DNA of 64,000 nucleotides, taken from positions 22,987,501 through 23,051,500 of the forward strand of contig CM051460.1 of NCBI GenBank assembly GCA_028095005.1, read 5' to 3'. Made by a program: the position numbers and the translations under genes. The DNA is from Rhynchospora pubera. Lineage: Eukaryota; Streptophyta; Magnoliopsida; Poales; Cyperaceae. How positions within the stretch are numbered: position 1 is the stretch's first letter; every line of letters starts with the position of its first letter. The notes under the pieces were generated by a model. It was given only the letters and a program-made list of their open reading frames with translations, made no database searches and was not told the DNA's origin. Positions 47,221 through 60,587 of this stretch are shown piece after piece.

Positions 47221-47416
47221 CCAGGGAGAGAATAAGCTCCCTGGATTGAAGTTCATTTGAAGCCACCTCAGAGAGAGAATAAGCTCTCTGAGGCACACCA
47301 TTTGAAGACATCTCAGAGAGAGAATAAGCTCTCTGAGACATGCCTTGTGAAGACCTTCCAGGGAGAGAATAAGCTCCCTGGAATGAAGGCCCTTTGAGTG
47401 AGAATAAGCACTCAAA
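47221..47416 (+). repeat. Five-hairpin array with invariant AGAATAAG loop
   Basis: Hairpins at 47221-47244, 47266-47293, 47311-47338, 47356-47383 and 47393-47416, spaced 45, 45, 45 and 37 bp. Every loop is AGAATAAG. The stems differ but are fully paired: CCAGGGAG/CTCCCTGG, CCTCAGAGAG/CTCTCTGAGG, TCTCAGAGAG/CTCTCTGAGA, TTCCAGGGAG/CTCCCTGGAA and TTTGAGTG/CACTCAAA. Spacers share GAAG. Confidence 0.93.
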
Positions 47417-50400
47417 TGGTATTCCTTCATCAACCCTGTCAGCCTCATTGCCTCGACACTACAACTCATTGCTGAACCTTTCCTTCGCCTTACTAAAACT
47501 TGTCCATCTAGATAATATGCTGCCAGATTTGTGTCAATTTCCTAACCACCCAAAAAATAAACCCTCACCATGTCCAAATGTTGCCTAAACCAAGCCCCCA
47601 ATAACAACCATCAAACCACATAAACTATCCTCCCTATCTCACATCCCTACAACTGCCATTAAACCTCAATCATGCCCCTCTCATACCCTGACAAGCCAGG
47701 CTTTGCAAGCCATTATGCTGCTCTAAACCACCAACAAACATGCCTTCATTCATGTCCCAATAACCACTGATCTCACTGCCTCAATTGAGTTCACATAAGG
47801 CTTCAATATCTGCAAAAAAAAAAAACAATGCCTTCTCATAGCCGTTATGCTGCCCATTTCTCTCCAACTCTTTATTACCCATAAAACAAACCCTCAACCA
47901 TACTCATGTATTGCCTGAAATCAGTCCTTATCACAGCCATTAAAGCCCCCCCAAATTTCCCCCTTTGCCTTGCCAAGACCAGGCCTTATGCTGCCAAAAT
48001 TGCCTCAAATCTTTATTCCATAAGCATGGCTCTGTGACTAACTGGACCTTATGCCACTTCAGCCAATGCTCTCTTGTGACCACATTCATACAAAATAATT
48101 TTTCATGAACTCAGTTAAATAGCCTACCTTATTCCCTGGTTGCTGAAAGGTTGTAATTGAGCCTCTCACCACCAACCCTCATGCTAAGCAAGGACTATCT
48201 GACCAAAGGAGTACTGGGTAGAGCACTAAGCCTCCTCATGTGGTATCCTTCACCAATACAAAGCCCCACCTTCATGAAACTCTACGCTTGGACACCTTTA
48301 CCTCAGAATTGATGACACAAACGCCCTCCTGTATATCCCTGAGCAATCACAAGCCCATCAATTTACTCTCGAGACCAATGGCAGGCCATATCATCAACCC
48401 ACCATCATGTCTGATTCCAATCGAGGCCAAACTCCCTGCCCCCAGTACCAATTGACCCAATTGAAGAAACTCCAAGCTTCAGGTGGCTCTTAAGATCCTC
48501 CCTAACCGCTCAATTTGATGTTGGCACCACCAGAGAGGCACAATAACCACCAAACTCCACCAAAACCCTAGCCGTGCGAGGGGAAACCAATTGCGACAAC
48601 TGAGGAGACTTAGCAGCCGACAAATAGATTCCATGGAATGAGAAAAACGCCACGATATCTGAACAATTACCCCTGACATCCCGTGGTGACTCACTTCGCT
48701 CAATTGAGGCCACCATGGCTGCGTAGCTCTCGACGGATCGAAAAAGGAAGAGAGTGGAAGGGGGAATCCTCCTGTCATGATCATAATCCACCTAAACTCG
48801 GCGCACGAAGGAACGATCGCTGACGGCGGACCCTATAAGGAAAGGAAGTCATTGGTGTACAACAGACCTGATCCACGGAGAAGGCGGGTTATTTTTAACG
48901 GAGGGGTCCCATTTTCTAAGATCTTCTATGGCACTCCGGAGTCGCGAACCACTGACAAGCCAAATGGGCAAACCAGAGGCTGCCACGTAGTCACCCAGAT
49001 GACTGTGCTCCAGAATGACGCTGGCTTGTCTCCCTTTCCCTGACCTGGCCCAATAAGACGCTGCCACGTGTCTTCCTCAGCTGAGCTGGACCAATCATAT
49101 TGCTGGGAACCTTTGAAAATTCATAGAAAATCCACCGTAACTCAAAAAAATACAAATCCAATTTCTACGGACTCAGAAAATTATGAGGAATTTAACCATA
49201 CCATAACCCTGATCTAAACCATGCCGAAACTAGTTCAGAACAATTAAAAAGGAGAATCCAGAACCTGACCAATCAGAGATTGCCACGTCACTTCCAGGAT
49301 TATTCTAAAACCCAGAAAACTTCCAAAATTCACCAAAAATCCTAGGAAACCCAGAAAAACATGAGGAAAATTCCTGTAAATCCAGAAAATTACAAGGAAT
49401 TTAATTCTGCTGAAATCATGACCAAAATCAGGACCAAACCATCTTTTAACCTTTTAAATGGTCAACCACAACTTGCCATCTCAGCAGAAACTTTGAAAAA
49501 ACCATTAAAAATCACAGGAAACTCAGAAAAATACATGGAAAATTCCTGTGAACCCAGAAAAATATGAGGAACCCAACGGTATCAGGGATTTTTGCCGAAA
49601 CCCGACAGATGACATACTTGGTACCATAGCTATACCGAGGCCACTGTCAAAACCTAAAACCCACATACCCTAAACCTTTCAGATCAAACCAATAAAGGGA
49701 TGGACAATACTCTAATGCCAAACCAAAACCCAAAATCCAGTAAAGCCAATAAACCAATCCCTAAAGAGACCCAGCGGGGCGAAACCCGGAATTGTCTGAG
49801 CAGGACTAAATCGGGCAAAACTCTGAAACTCCATGACCAACTCTGATGACCACCAAAACCCAAAAGAATTAAGTTCAATGTTGAGAACCCGATCAGGGAC
49901 TCAAAATCCCTTTTCAGAAAATAGGAATAATCCAATTCCGACAAAACAATCCTGTACCCCGGTAGATCCAGAGCCTGACGAGGACGGAACCTATCAGCCG
50001 AGGAACAGACCAACTCAACAAGGTGCACCAATCAACCAAAACCCCAACACTGGAATACCCAGAACAAGAAAAACGAATAGTCTTGTACCACGAGTAACCT
50101 AGATCCTGACAAGACTGGCACCCTATTACCCGAGGAACAGACCAACCAAGGCTCACCAAAACAAAAACCCAAAACCAAAACCAAAACAGCACTGAACCCC
50201 GGAGAAACCAAGTCCTGACAAGATTGGAACCAAACAACCGAGGAACAGTCCTACACAATCTAGCGGAAACCTAAACAAACAATCTTTGGTCGTAAACGAA
50301 AAAGGTCGAATTGAGACTACACACACATACTGATCGTATTTCGCCAATGCGGTCAAGTGACCTCAATCTGAGAGCAACCAACAAGAAAGCTAAGGCCAAC

Positions 50401-52440
50401 ATTTCATTTGGGAAGATGAAATTAGGAACGATGTGAAGTTAAGTTCTGAGCATCTAAGCCAAAACCTTTCGACCCCGGTTACCCGAATTGTCAGTGGATT
50501 TGATTTGGATAACCACCCGACTAAAAAGAGCATTAAACCGGCCGTCTGGGATGACTTGAGGAACCATTTCAGATACCATAAACCCTGGCTATTTAAGCAG
50601 CAAGACTCGGATAGTTTTGTGATAGGGACAAGATCCACTCAACAACCCCTGATATTCAAGAACTTTAATTGAATAGACCCGCAACAGGGATATCCCAAGG
50701 GAATAATTCAGGAGTTATTATTAAAAACTCCAACATACCAATTTTCGTCTTTCAGCACCATAACCTGATGGACCACATTTCAAGACTCTGGCGCCCAACC
50801 AAACATATCAACCAATCTTGGGTAGCTATACGAGTCCCCTCTTCAGAGACAAGCCTCAAACTGACCTCATGAGATAATTCGGATATGTCATAACCCATGA
50901 ACCAATCTCAGGAAACAATTTGAACAAGTCACTGGCCCCCTCCCGATTCTGGCGTCCGGCCAAACATATAATCCAGTTCCGGATGACTACTTGAATCCCC
51001 CTTCTAAATATGAACTTCATATCGCCCTCATGAAAGCAGCTTGGGAAATCTGCGACCACCAAGTTGTCGGTAGGAGACGATTTGAACAGTCAACACCCAA
51101 ATCATAATGCTCTTAAGGCTGGTCAGATCAACGAAGAATTTGATCTGGGGAGCCGCCCCTCGCGCATAATCGGGATTCAGTATAGAACAACCCAAGGCAC
51201 ATGCTGAATCCTCAGAACATCAATACGCCAAGGCCCGATGTTTCCAATCAACTTGACATCCTAGCAAGAAACCAGGAACCAAGTTACCAACATCTGACTG
51301 GCAATCAGATGGACCTTTCCAATGATTCGATTGATCACCGAGTCATCTACCCTCTAACTAGACCCACTTGGCTGGCAACCAGGTGCATATTGCATTTTTC
51401 TCCACCCCAACTCCAAGCATCGCGCTCGTATCTCTGACGGGCGGCTAACTCTGCATCATACTGGCATCCACCCCAAATTTTCGGTTGGCTACCGAAGTGC
51501 TTACCGACGAGGTCGAGGCACATCAACTCTTAGTGGGAGTCAGACCATGATATCTTGATCAGGTGATTAAGATGTCTGCCATATACTCTATGCCAACGGA
51601 TGAGTATAACCTCGATGTGCGAGACTGCCAGAGTGGTTCTGTCTCAAGCGTCACCCGCGCACCCCAATAACGCCCTCTACAGTCAGGCGTTAGACTGTTA
51701 TCAGGAACAATAATCAGGGACATGATGATAACAGATAGAATGGCCGATATTACCGTCGCCGACTGGTATCGAGTCATTCACCCGTTCTCAGGAAAACGAC
51801 CAACCCAAAAATTCCCAAAAACGAGCCTTATAACCAACCACATTGAACTTTCTTCCCCGAAGCTCAGACCTGAACAAGGTCTATGCGAATCCTCTCCAAG
51901 TCATCAGAATCCAAATAGGAGTCTAACTCAGATTCCTTATATCCTCAAATCCCAAATTCCTCATAGTTTCCTCATAATACCTATCAAGTGGCAAGAACTC
52001 AAATTCCTCACATCAGAACCCGAAAATCGAGATAACTTCCAGCAATCAAGGGCCCAAACCAAATAGAGAATACCAGGCCAACATCAATTGAAGGGCATCG
52101 AGCCGAAACCTCTACAAAAGGCAACAACCCAACATCTACCAAGGCAACTCCAAAACCAAGGGCACGGAACCAACTGTCCTGCGATCAAATCCATTGATAT
52201 GTCAGAAAACAACAAAAAAAGAGGAATAACCCTAAAAAACTAAAAAAGAAAAGAAGAATAACCCCAAAACAACAAAAAAAAAAACTAAAAAACCTCAAAA
52301 CACCAAAAATAGAAACAGGTCTCTAGCCCCCGTAAACGCTAATTGTGTTAGACAATTTCCTAGCTGTTTAAAGACATAGAATCCACCGATATCCCTTTGA
52401 GTTTCCAGATCTAGAGGTTCTCTCGACCATGTCAGAGGTA

Positions 52441-52590
52441 ATTAACAGTAGGGGCTTGCGCCTACTGGAATAACTGACGAACCCCCCAAATAATAAACTC
52501 TCGTGGGAAGCATTAAGGCCGTACAGTTGTCTCACCCATAAAGGAGACGGCCGTATCGTGACCTTAAGGCCCGCGAGAGGTATCTGATCC
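52441..52590. repeat. Structured palindromic block
   Basis: AGTAGGGGCTTGCGCCTACT is a short hairpin. It is followed by a larger stem pairing CTCTCGTGGG with CCCGCGAGAG, TTAAGG with CCTTAA, and GTCTC with GGAGAC around a small loop. No function is recognised. Confidence 0.6.
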
Positions 52591-52671
52591 GTATGCTTTT
52601 TCCGCCCTCAGTCCGCCATAAACGGGCACCGTCACTCAACAACCGGGAGGGCGCCGAAAGGTGCGAGACAA

Positions 52672-54600
52672 TTATATAGTGTATCTATGAATCACATTAG
52701 GATAAATGGACATAATTTGTGTCTAGTGACGAATATGCTTGAATTGATTAAGGTTTAGCCACAGCACTCTTAATTACATTAAGGCTATGTATATATATAG
52801 CTTATAAAGTCACATTTGGATTAAAAGGACACATGATGGTAATGTATTGGAATTGTGAAGTCAATATCGTCCCACAAGACTATCGATGGAACCAAACTAA
52901 TGTATTAGGATATAATGGTTAATTATGAATGCTTAATTTGCCCACAGGGATTAAGTATAGGAATATAATTAACTAGTTATATCATGAAGAGTCACGTATA
53001 ATATTTAGCCCACAGGTAATATTATGCAGGAATTGACTCATAAAGGTTAAAACACTTAGTTTGCATTGGTAAACTAAAGTATAAAGTTATGTCTCAATAT
53101 AAAGTATAAACACGTATCGGTTTTACTTTCGTCAAGGGATATGATAAGTTCAGATGTACATGACTTGAGGATAATAGTTATAAGACCTGGAAGGACGCTG
53201 TTCTCCTTCATTAAGGATGTAAGGATATTGAATTTGCCATATGAAAATATCAACCGATGGATCTACTTTTGATGATGAACTTATAAACATGGGTTATTAA
53301 GAACAGTGGGAGCAGTTTAACTGCTTACTTATCTTGTTTATGTCGAAAAAATTCTTTCAATGTTTTGTAGTTTCGGTTGATGTGCATTTTCAATGAAATC
53401 CTTACTTGAGGCATTATATGAGTTGTTTGCCTATTATGTTAAGGCAAATATAGAAATATCAGTCATGTAATTATTACTTTAAGCTAACTATCATTACAGT
53501 CGTGCGATAGCACATAACACAAATGAGGGATTTGGTTATTCAACTAAAGAGTCTATACGATATTTCTCAGTCATTACTTGTGTATTTTATTATGTACACT
53601 TGTCCATCTTAGTATAATCATGTCAAAACTCTTATAAGGATAACAACACACATAAGGATCAATGATCAATCAATGTTTTTCTGACCATGTGTGTTCAGCA
53701 AGAGAAGAGACATGTTATGGACTAACCTGAGAGTGTTCATAGGATTAAAATATGATTAACAAGTAGAAAAATGACTAGAAGACATCAAGCTATAGTCTTC
53801 TTGTATCTCTTAACTGATGGTACTCACAATAAATGTATCTCTACGTACTTTCAAGGTTTTCTGGGTGAAAGTAGAGAAACAATGCGGTATGCAAATAAAG
53901 ATTGTGAGACGTCAGATACTTGTAAAAGAGATAAGAAATATGACTAAGATTTTGGAATCTAGAAAATTTTAATTTCTAGAGAATGCTCAGATTAGTGGGA
54001 GTGATCGGTTTTTGGTCATAAGGAAACTCCCTCTAATACGTAATTGGATGATATTCATAAATGATCAACGAATATTGAAAATTCAATTATTGATATTCTA
54101 TAACCGACATATAAATGTAGATCAAGTTGAACATTAAGATGATCTAATAAAGGAATAAGGTCGGTTAATCCTAGTAGTGATAATATAGTTTACCTACAAG
54201 ACTCTTATGAAGATATTTATGTTGAGTATAATCCTATTGCATTTTCAGAAATGATGACTTGCAATTAATCCATATAAAGGTTAATGCCATGTAAGATGAA
54301 TTAGAATCAGTGATGTAGTAAAGTCTGGAATCTAGTTACCTTATGGTTTAAACTTATTGGTTGTAGTGGATTTACTAAACCAATAAAGATTCATAGGTAA
54401 CATCGTGTGACACAAGATCAGACTTGTCATCAAATGATTCATTTAAGAGAAGGAATTGACTACGTGAAAGTTTCTTTCATGTATGAAGAAAATTCACTTC
54501 GTGTAGTAACTCATCCGGTTTCGAGTTATATCAAATGGATGTAAGGGGTTGCACTTTCATTAGAGGTAATGAGCAAATGGTTAGCAAGCTAAGAAAATTC
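52672..54600. other. Copia 3 internal remnant, no readable gene
   Basis: AT-rich decayed internal sequence of Copia 3. Phrases such as TTTGCCCACAGGG and TAGCCCACAGG recur. The part 52750-52860 resembles 44690-44830 on the other side of the insertion. Confidence 0.5.
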
Positions 54601-54699
54601 ATATAAGAATAAAACAAATATCTCACAAATGGTATTTGGAGTTCTATGAGGTATTTCTTAATATGGTTTAGAAGAAAATTATCATGGACTAGTATGTAT

Positions 54700-55350
54700 A
54701 CCAGGATCAGTGGGAGCATAATTTGTTTTCTTATTTTACATGGATGGTATTCTACTTGCAATTAGTGATAAATGATTACTTTATGAGGTGATACACTTAC
54801 TTTCTAATATATTGATATCGGGATATTGGTAAAGCCTTGTTTGTTATAGGCATAAGGATCCATAGAGATAGGAGTCAAGATATTTTTGATCTGTCTCATC
54901 AAGCATATATCAATAAGGTATTAGAAAGATTCCGGGTGGAAAAGTATTCACCGAGTCCAGCACCTATTCAAAGGTGATAGATTCAGTTTGAATTGATATC
55001 CTTAGAACAACTCAGCAAAGGAACAAGTAATGAACATTCCAAGGTTTTGACAATTTAAAAGCATAAAGTATGTGCAGGTTTGTGCACAATAACTAACATA
55101 GCTTTTTGCCTTTTGGAATACTTGAACTGATATCATAATAATAAGGGAAATAGACCACAGTTAAATGCTAAGAAAGTAATGATATATCTTTAAGGTACTA
55201 AAGATAATGTGCTTATGTCTCAACAAACTGTCAAGTTAAAGGTATTTGGGTACACAAACTGGTTGTGTCGATTTTATAAATCGAATTAAGGTTACATGTA
55301 AGCCACTAGGACTGTGTCATCCAGAAATGTCTTGTAGACATTGTTTATTA
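54700..55350 (+). pseudogene. Copia 3 reverse transcriptase/RNase H remnant
   Basis: A degenerate YVDD box (FYMDGILLA, about 54735-54761) is followed by GIRIHRDRSQ, LSHQAYINKVLERF (about 54850-54945) and, further on, a GYTNW relic of the RNase H box (about 55250). Stops and shifts occur every few dozen codons. Confidence 0.8.
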
Positions 55351-56064
55351 CTTCAACATAAAGTGTGATTTGTTGAGTGTTTTGAGACTGCCTCCCGTGG
55401 TGGTTGAAGAGTTTTGTTTTGAGGCTTAGAATCTCGGATTCTATATCTAAGCCATTAAGGATTCTGTGTGATGATTCTATTGCGGTCTTTCAAGTTCAGA
55501 AAGATAAAGGTAAAAGTCGAGGTTAATATATCGACATTAGACATCTGGTTTTGAAAGAGCATTAAGGAGAATCAAGTGATCATTTATTTTGTATTCACAC
55601 AGAATAGCCGCTGACCGATCTTTGAATATATACTGCAGCTAAAGGAATTCAAAGTTCATGTAGCGGATTGTAGGAGTTGGTCCTATGAATTAAATTGATC
55701 GTACGATTGTAAACAAACTCTTCATAAAAGTATAGATGTTTTTCTCATGTTGATTGTGCGCACATATATGGAATATATATTTGATCATACGGTTGAGAAT
55801 TACATCATAAAGATAGACCAAGAATAAATGTTGGGTTTATTCATAAAGAAATTACAGATAATCACATAAAGGGTTGAATTGGGAGTTTCAAAGTACATTT
55901 GTAATACATGGAAAGTAATATTCGTATTTACTAATTGCCACAACATCAGTAACGATAAGAAGACTTACTGTCATGATTCGTGTATTTTGTCACTATCATT
56001 CAGCATAAGGTAAACATGAAGGATTATTGTTTAATATGGTGGAGGCTGAGATCAAGTGGGAGAA

Positions 56065-56580
56065 TGTAAGTTCAGTCAGTCAGTCTCGGGTCGTTTTCTG
56101 GCGGGGTCGCCAGGATCCTGGCGGGGGTCATCAGGATTCCTGGCGGGGGCCGCCAGGTTTCTGGCGGGTCGCCAGGACAGAGACTGCATCTGGACAGAAC
56201 ATGTGATCTCAGTGCCTTTTGGATTCCACCGACCCACAGCGCCTCCTGAGTGATTTCTGACCCTTTTAATACTTTATTCTGATGGAGAACAGTATCCAAG
56301 TCATATCCTATCACTCTATACACCAAAATAGAGAGGAAGATAGGGATTGAGGGAGACGTGGTCTAGTCCGACATTCCAGAAGCACGCCATCACTATAAGG
56401 GAGGTCGATCGGACTAGTAGTGCCATCTTTTCTGCAGGAACTGGTGGCCATGGAGTGCTTGACGACTGGAAGTTCTCTATCAGCAGAAGCGACTCATCCA
56501 CAACACTCAAGAACAAGCAATGGCTGGAGATAATCCTGGATCCTGGTTATTTTCGCATTAAGATCCTAGAAATACTTACA
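56065..56580 (+). repeat. Copia 3 3' LTR (516 bp)
   Basis: TGTAAGTTCAG to ATACTTACA. Its first 110 bp holds a run of CCTGGCGGG/GTCGCCAGG palindromic units. Confidence 0.88.
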
Positions 56581-56675
56581 GAGCCCACTTGAATCCGTCC
56601 TTATCGAGTTGCCAAGGTGGAGAGAGGCCATTGGCTCTTGTGCACCGCCTTACCCCTCTCTCTCTCTCTTCTACC

Positions 56676-56683
56676 TATAAATA
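56676..56683 (+). promoter_or_regulatory. TATA box of the solo LTR
   Basis: TATAAATA preceded by a CT-rich tract. It lies about 95 bp into the right-hand part of the split LTR and is the probable ancestral LTR promoter. Confidence 0.6.
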
Positions 56684-58960
56684 GGTTACATATCATCTCC
56701 TTCCTTTCTTTTTCGGATATACATCTGCATCTGCTCTTAATTTTCCCTCTCTTATTTTCTCTTGATTTCGATTGGGTTGTGATGAAGAAAAGCTGAAAAG
56801 AAAGGGGGAAGGGAATAGAAATTGAGTTGTGGTGTAAGATGTGCTAATTGCTTCTCTTGTGAACTCGGTTTGAAACTTTAGTTCTTCCCTTCATTACATT
56901 CAATGACAAAGATATGCAATAGGTGGTACTGGGGTAAGGAAGAAAAGAGTGTGACGAAGCTATGATTTACCTTTGGATAATCGTTGTTGTTACTCGAGGT
57001 ATTTCCATAATTATCAATCTTTTATCCAGTCCTTTTTAGATCCGAAATAATAGAGTTATGATCATCAAATCGGTTATAAACCTTCAAAGAAACCTTCCTT
57101 GTACCTGTGTTGATGTGTATGTGGGAGTAAAGACATGGTACAACCTCTGTACCAGTCTGGTACGATGAAACTGTGTTACTGGTAGGCGTTTTCTGGATGC
57201 AAGGGTTGTTTCGTAAAATTTAAGGACCAATCCGTAAATTCCAGAGGGCTGTTGTGTAAATATTAAGGGCTTCTTTGTAAAATTAAGGGGCTAATATGAA
57301 TAACAGTAAAAGATAAGGGACCTAACTGGGGAAAATGTTAGTTCTTAGGTGGGTTCGGATCTGAAATCAAGCAGTGGATCGGATTAGTTAATTAGCGGGT
57401 GCGAATGTGAACCCATTACCCATAAATCCATTGAGTCTTAACCGAACCCAATTCCTTTCTGAATTGTTATAGGAGGTTATCTACTTTATTATTTTATCTA
57501 ATTAATTTAATAAATTTTCTTAAGTTAATGGATAATTACTCGAAATGAACTTGTGTGTATATATGTTGTGTACTCTGTGCCTTAAGACCAAGAGAAAGAA
57601 AAATAATATGAGAATGGTTTTTGAATGAGGTGATAATAAAAGATTAATAATAGTCGAATCTCAAAGTAAACATAGAATTAAGCTAATGATTTTATGAAGT
57701 CACTAATTATTTTGTTGGCTTATTCAAGATTTCATTAAACAGCTTTTGGGACCGAGATTTACTAGAATCAGATAGGAAAATAAAATAAAACTTGAATTCC
57801 AAAATATGTAATAAAAATGAATTGATTTACGTTATGATTTAACAAATAACAATAGGTTTAAGCATCTGATACTCAGCAGAAAGATATGAATTAGGGGCAA
57901 ATGACGTTTGAGTTGTTTTAAAAGAAAATAGAAAAGAAAAATATATGAATAGGTTCATAATGTTAACATATAAAAACGTATACATCTAGTATTCCCAACT
58001 TAGTCATTAATTGTTAGGCATACAGGAAACAAGCGAGCATTTACTAAATCAGTTTTGTTAATAGATAATTAAACTAGAATATAAAATTTGTGACTTATAT
58101 AACAAAAACAAACATAATCTCACCATAACTTATTAATAACTAGAAGGTCAAAATTAATTATTAAATAATAAAATAAAATACTTAATAATATATTTTAAAA
58201 TAAAATCTCCTTAATAAAGAACTTGAACTTAATCATTCAAATCTCAACCAGTCTGGTTAACCAAGACCGTCAAGTATGGTAACCCAAGAATCGCCTAGGA
58301 ATATGTTATTTAGGTTTACCTTCGAAATTCTACGTAACCTTGAAATGGTTGTTAAGACGGTCAACCCTTCTTATCAGGAAATTGATCTAGGACCGTTTAA
58401 CTACAAGTTTATCGAGCCCAAGAACCATCAAGAAGACGAAGTCCAGATGTGGTGGTTGTCAAGCACTCGAACCATCACGAGATCTCGAGAAACTACGTTT
58501 AAGCTTGCGATTCAGGTGCGGAATTACGTTGGATTTTTGTTAAAGTTTAAGTGACTATTAAGCTATGTTTGAATGTCTATTATTTTATGTGGCTATATGC
58601 TTTGCTAAAGTAAATATATTTTTACTCATGTGCATATCGAAAATTCGTTTGTCTGAATGACCGTATTCAGGCATTTTTAAAGGATAGTGTCCAAATATTG
58701 ATAAAACTGCATTTTGAGATGCATGTTCTCCGTTTTGAGAAATTTGAAAAGTAACAGTCAGATATTTGAAAATGCCATTGCTATTGATAAATCCGACGTA
58801 TGAATGATCTGACTGAAAGGAATGAAATGATGTGAATGAATAACTGGGATATGAAATGATATGAACTGATATGTGTGGTATGGTATACTGGATCTGTTTT
58901 GCATCACTCTCCGAAGTCGGTTGGCCCTCGATTTCGGCCAGTTCGGTAGCGCTATGCGGA

Positions 58961-59180
58961 TGTGGAATTTCCTCACATGCCCAGGGTTAGAGATTCGTCT
59001 CTCACGTGTCCATGGGTTAGGGAAAGGTCTCCTTACGTGACCCAACCGGTTGGGTTTAGGTGACCTGAGTGATTATGATTATGGAATTATGTTAATGACA
59101 TGTGGATTTGGAATTCCCTCACGTGCTCAGGGTTAGAGATTCGTCTCTCACGTGCCCTCGGGTTAGGGAACCTAAGTGAT
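58961..59180. repeat. Two-copy repeat of about 140 bp inside the solo LTR
   Basis: GGGTTAGAGATTCGTCTCTC occurs at about 58984 and again at about 59130, with matching flanks (GTGGAATTTCCTCAC and GTGATTATGAT). It is an LTR-internal tandem duplication. Confidence 0.8.
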
Positions 59181-59855
59181 TATGATTCTGAAACGAAATG
59201 AATGATTTATGATTTGCTCAGACTTGTGTTATGCTCAATTCTACCATGCTCGGACCCCTGACACGCTCAGTTTCCTATCATATCCAGACATGTGTTGTCT
59301 GCGATGGGATTCGTGCCACGTGTTCAGTTCCGACATGTATATGACTTCTGTCATAGTCAGATTTTGTGATTCTGTCCGGTTTCGATTACGGTCATATGCT
59401 GGATATCATGTTTTAAAAGAAGATTTGCAATTGGTTTCATTTAAATTAACACATGCATGCTTTGTTTTATACTAAATGCAGATAATATTTTTACTTGTCT
59501 TGTTTAATAAATAAATTGTTTATTTACGGGTATTATTTCTAGAACTTGGATTTTAGCTTAAATCCATGTACTTGAACTAAAACCCGCACTGAGAATTAAA
59601 TTCTCATTCCGTATTTTTTGTATGTTTTCCACAATGGATGTGGGTTCCAGGTTGCAGAGACGGGTTCGATCAAGTCAAGCGGAGTTAAACCAAATTGTCT
59701 TGCCATGAGGACTCAATGAGTCATAGGAGACAATATAGTAATTCATGGTAAGCTGAAACCTAAACAAGATTGTAGAAAAACGTCTTGCCAGTACACTGAA
59801 ATTATGTATTCACGGCGGAAAACTGCCCCACCCCTGTGCGGGATGTGACAATATT

Positions 59856-60587
59856 CCATGTAAATAATTCTTTTCATTTCTTTTTTTCCTTGTGACTTAA
59901 CTTGTACTCCCTTTTCTGTTTAATGTATAATATGTGCCGGATAGTAGTTGCATCTTGCTTTCAAAAATAAGTTTGTTTGAATGAAGAGTGTTACTTCTAA
60001 ATGATTTTGAATTTTGAATAAATTTTAAATCTGAATTTATTTGGATTATTTTTTAATCTAAATTTTTTTTTTTAGTTTGTCATCCAAACGAATCCTTAGA
60101 TGGTATTTGGATTATTCTCAGTAGGGACTTATCCCACAACCTTTGCTGTCTGGATGATAAATTGGGTTGAGTAATCTGGTAAATCAACTAATATATGAGA
60201 ACTACGTATTTAGAAATTATAGGAAAGAAGGAAAAAAAGCAATGAAAGTGCTTCCCTGATCAAATAACTGGAAAATTGACAAAGTTCTATCAATGAGCTA
60301 CTTAAGTATTTAAAATTTAAGAGCAATCCTGTAAATAGGGCCATACATCGCCGCTTCAATGCCTCATGAAAGTAACATGTTTCCAAATCTGATACTACAA
60401 GAAAGAACTATTAATAAGAAAGCAAAGCATGTTGTCTTATTCATATATAATTATATATACTTCTGGCATTACATATTATTATTCATACTTCTTGATCAGT
60501 ACTCGCATTACATATTTTACATACTTAGCCATATACATTAATTACACACATATAGACGCATGCACAGTTCACACACACAGCCACCTC
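59856..60587. other. Spacer and probable legumin 3' UTR
   Basis: No gene or repeat element recognised. The last 200 bp or so, next to the stop codon, should contain the 3' UTR of the legumin gene. Confidence 0.5.

Larger units (their letters stand above)
44840..52671. other. Unclassified insertion (about 7.8 kb) within Copia 3
   Basis: The composition changes from AT-rich Copia remnant to C/A-rich DNA near 44840 and back near 52671. There is no long open frame with family features. A TATA box (46681-46688) followed by pyrimidine- and purine-rich leader-like sequence, a hairpin array (47221-47416), tandem-like degenerate blocks at about 49950-50250 and 50770-51060, and a structured 3' part (52441-52590) suggest a non-coding retroelement derivative. 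I found no paired LTRs. TGTAG...GAGACA could be its termini, but flanking bases do not match. Confidence 0.4.
43030..56580 (+). mobile_element. Copia 3: decayed Copia element nested in the solo LTR
   Basis: LTRs at 43030-43263 and 56065-56580. Primer-binding site TTGGCATCAGAGC just after the left LTR. Polypurine CAAGTGGGAGAA just before the right one. Flanking 5-mers GGGCC and GAGCC differ at one base. The coding region is riddled with stops, but reverse transcriptase is recognisable at 54.7-54.98 kb. GGCGG-GTCGCC and TTCAAGCGGATCCGCTTGAA palindromes occur in LTR and leader. It is interrupted by about 7.8 kb of foreign DNA (about 44.84-52.67 kb). Confidence 0.82.
42406..59850 (+). mobile_element. 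Solo LTR (about 3.9 kb), split by Copia 3
   Basis: Starts TGTAACATATG and ends GCGGGATGTGACA, flanked by perfect 5-bp ATATT (42401-42405 and 59851-59855). Removing the Copia 3 insert leaves 624 + 3270 bp with no gag-pol, so it is a solo LTR. TATAAATA at 56676-56683, a long AT-rich 3' part and the GATGTGACA end resemble LTRs of plant Ty3-gypsy chromoviruses. That family assignment is inference. Confidence 0.72.

Noticed and set aside
47221..47416. CRISPR-like array of repeats and spacers
   Set aside because: Plant nuclear context. The 'repeats' vary in their stems and the 'spacers' are themselves similar, so this is a tandem hairpin repeat.
58276..58554. 92-aa frame in the solo LTR
   Set aside because: No family resemblance, no neighbouring exons, and it lies within LTR sequence.
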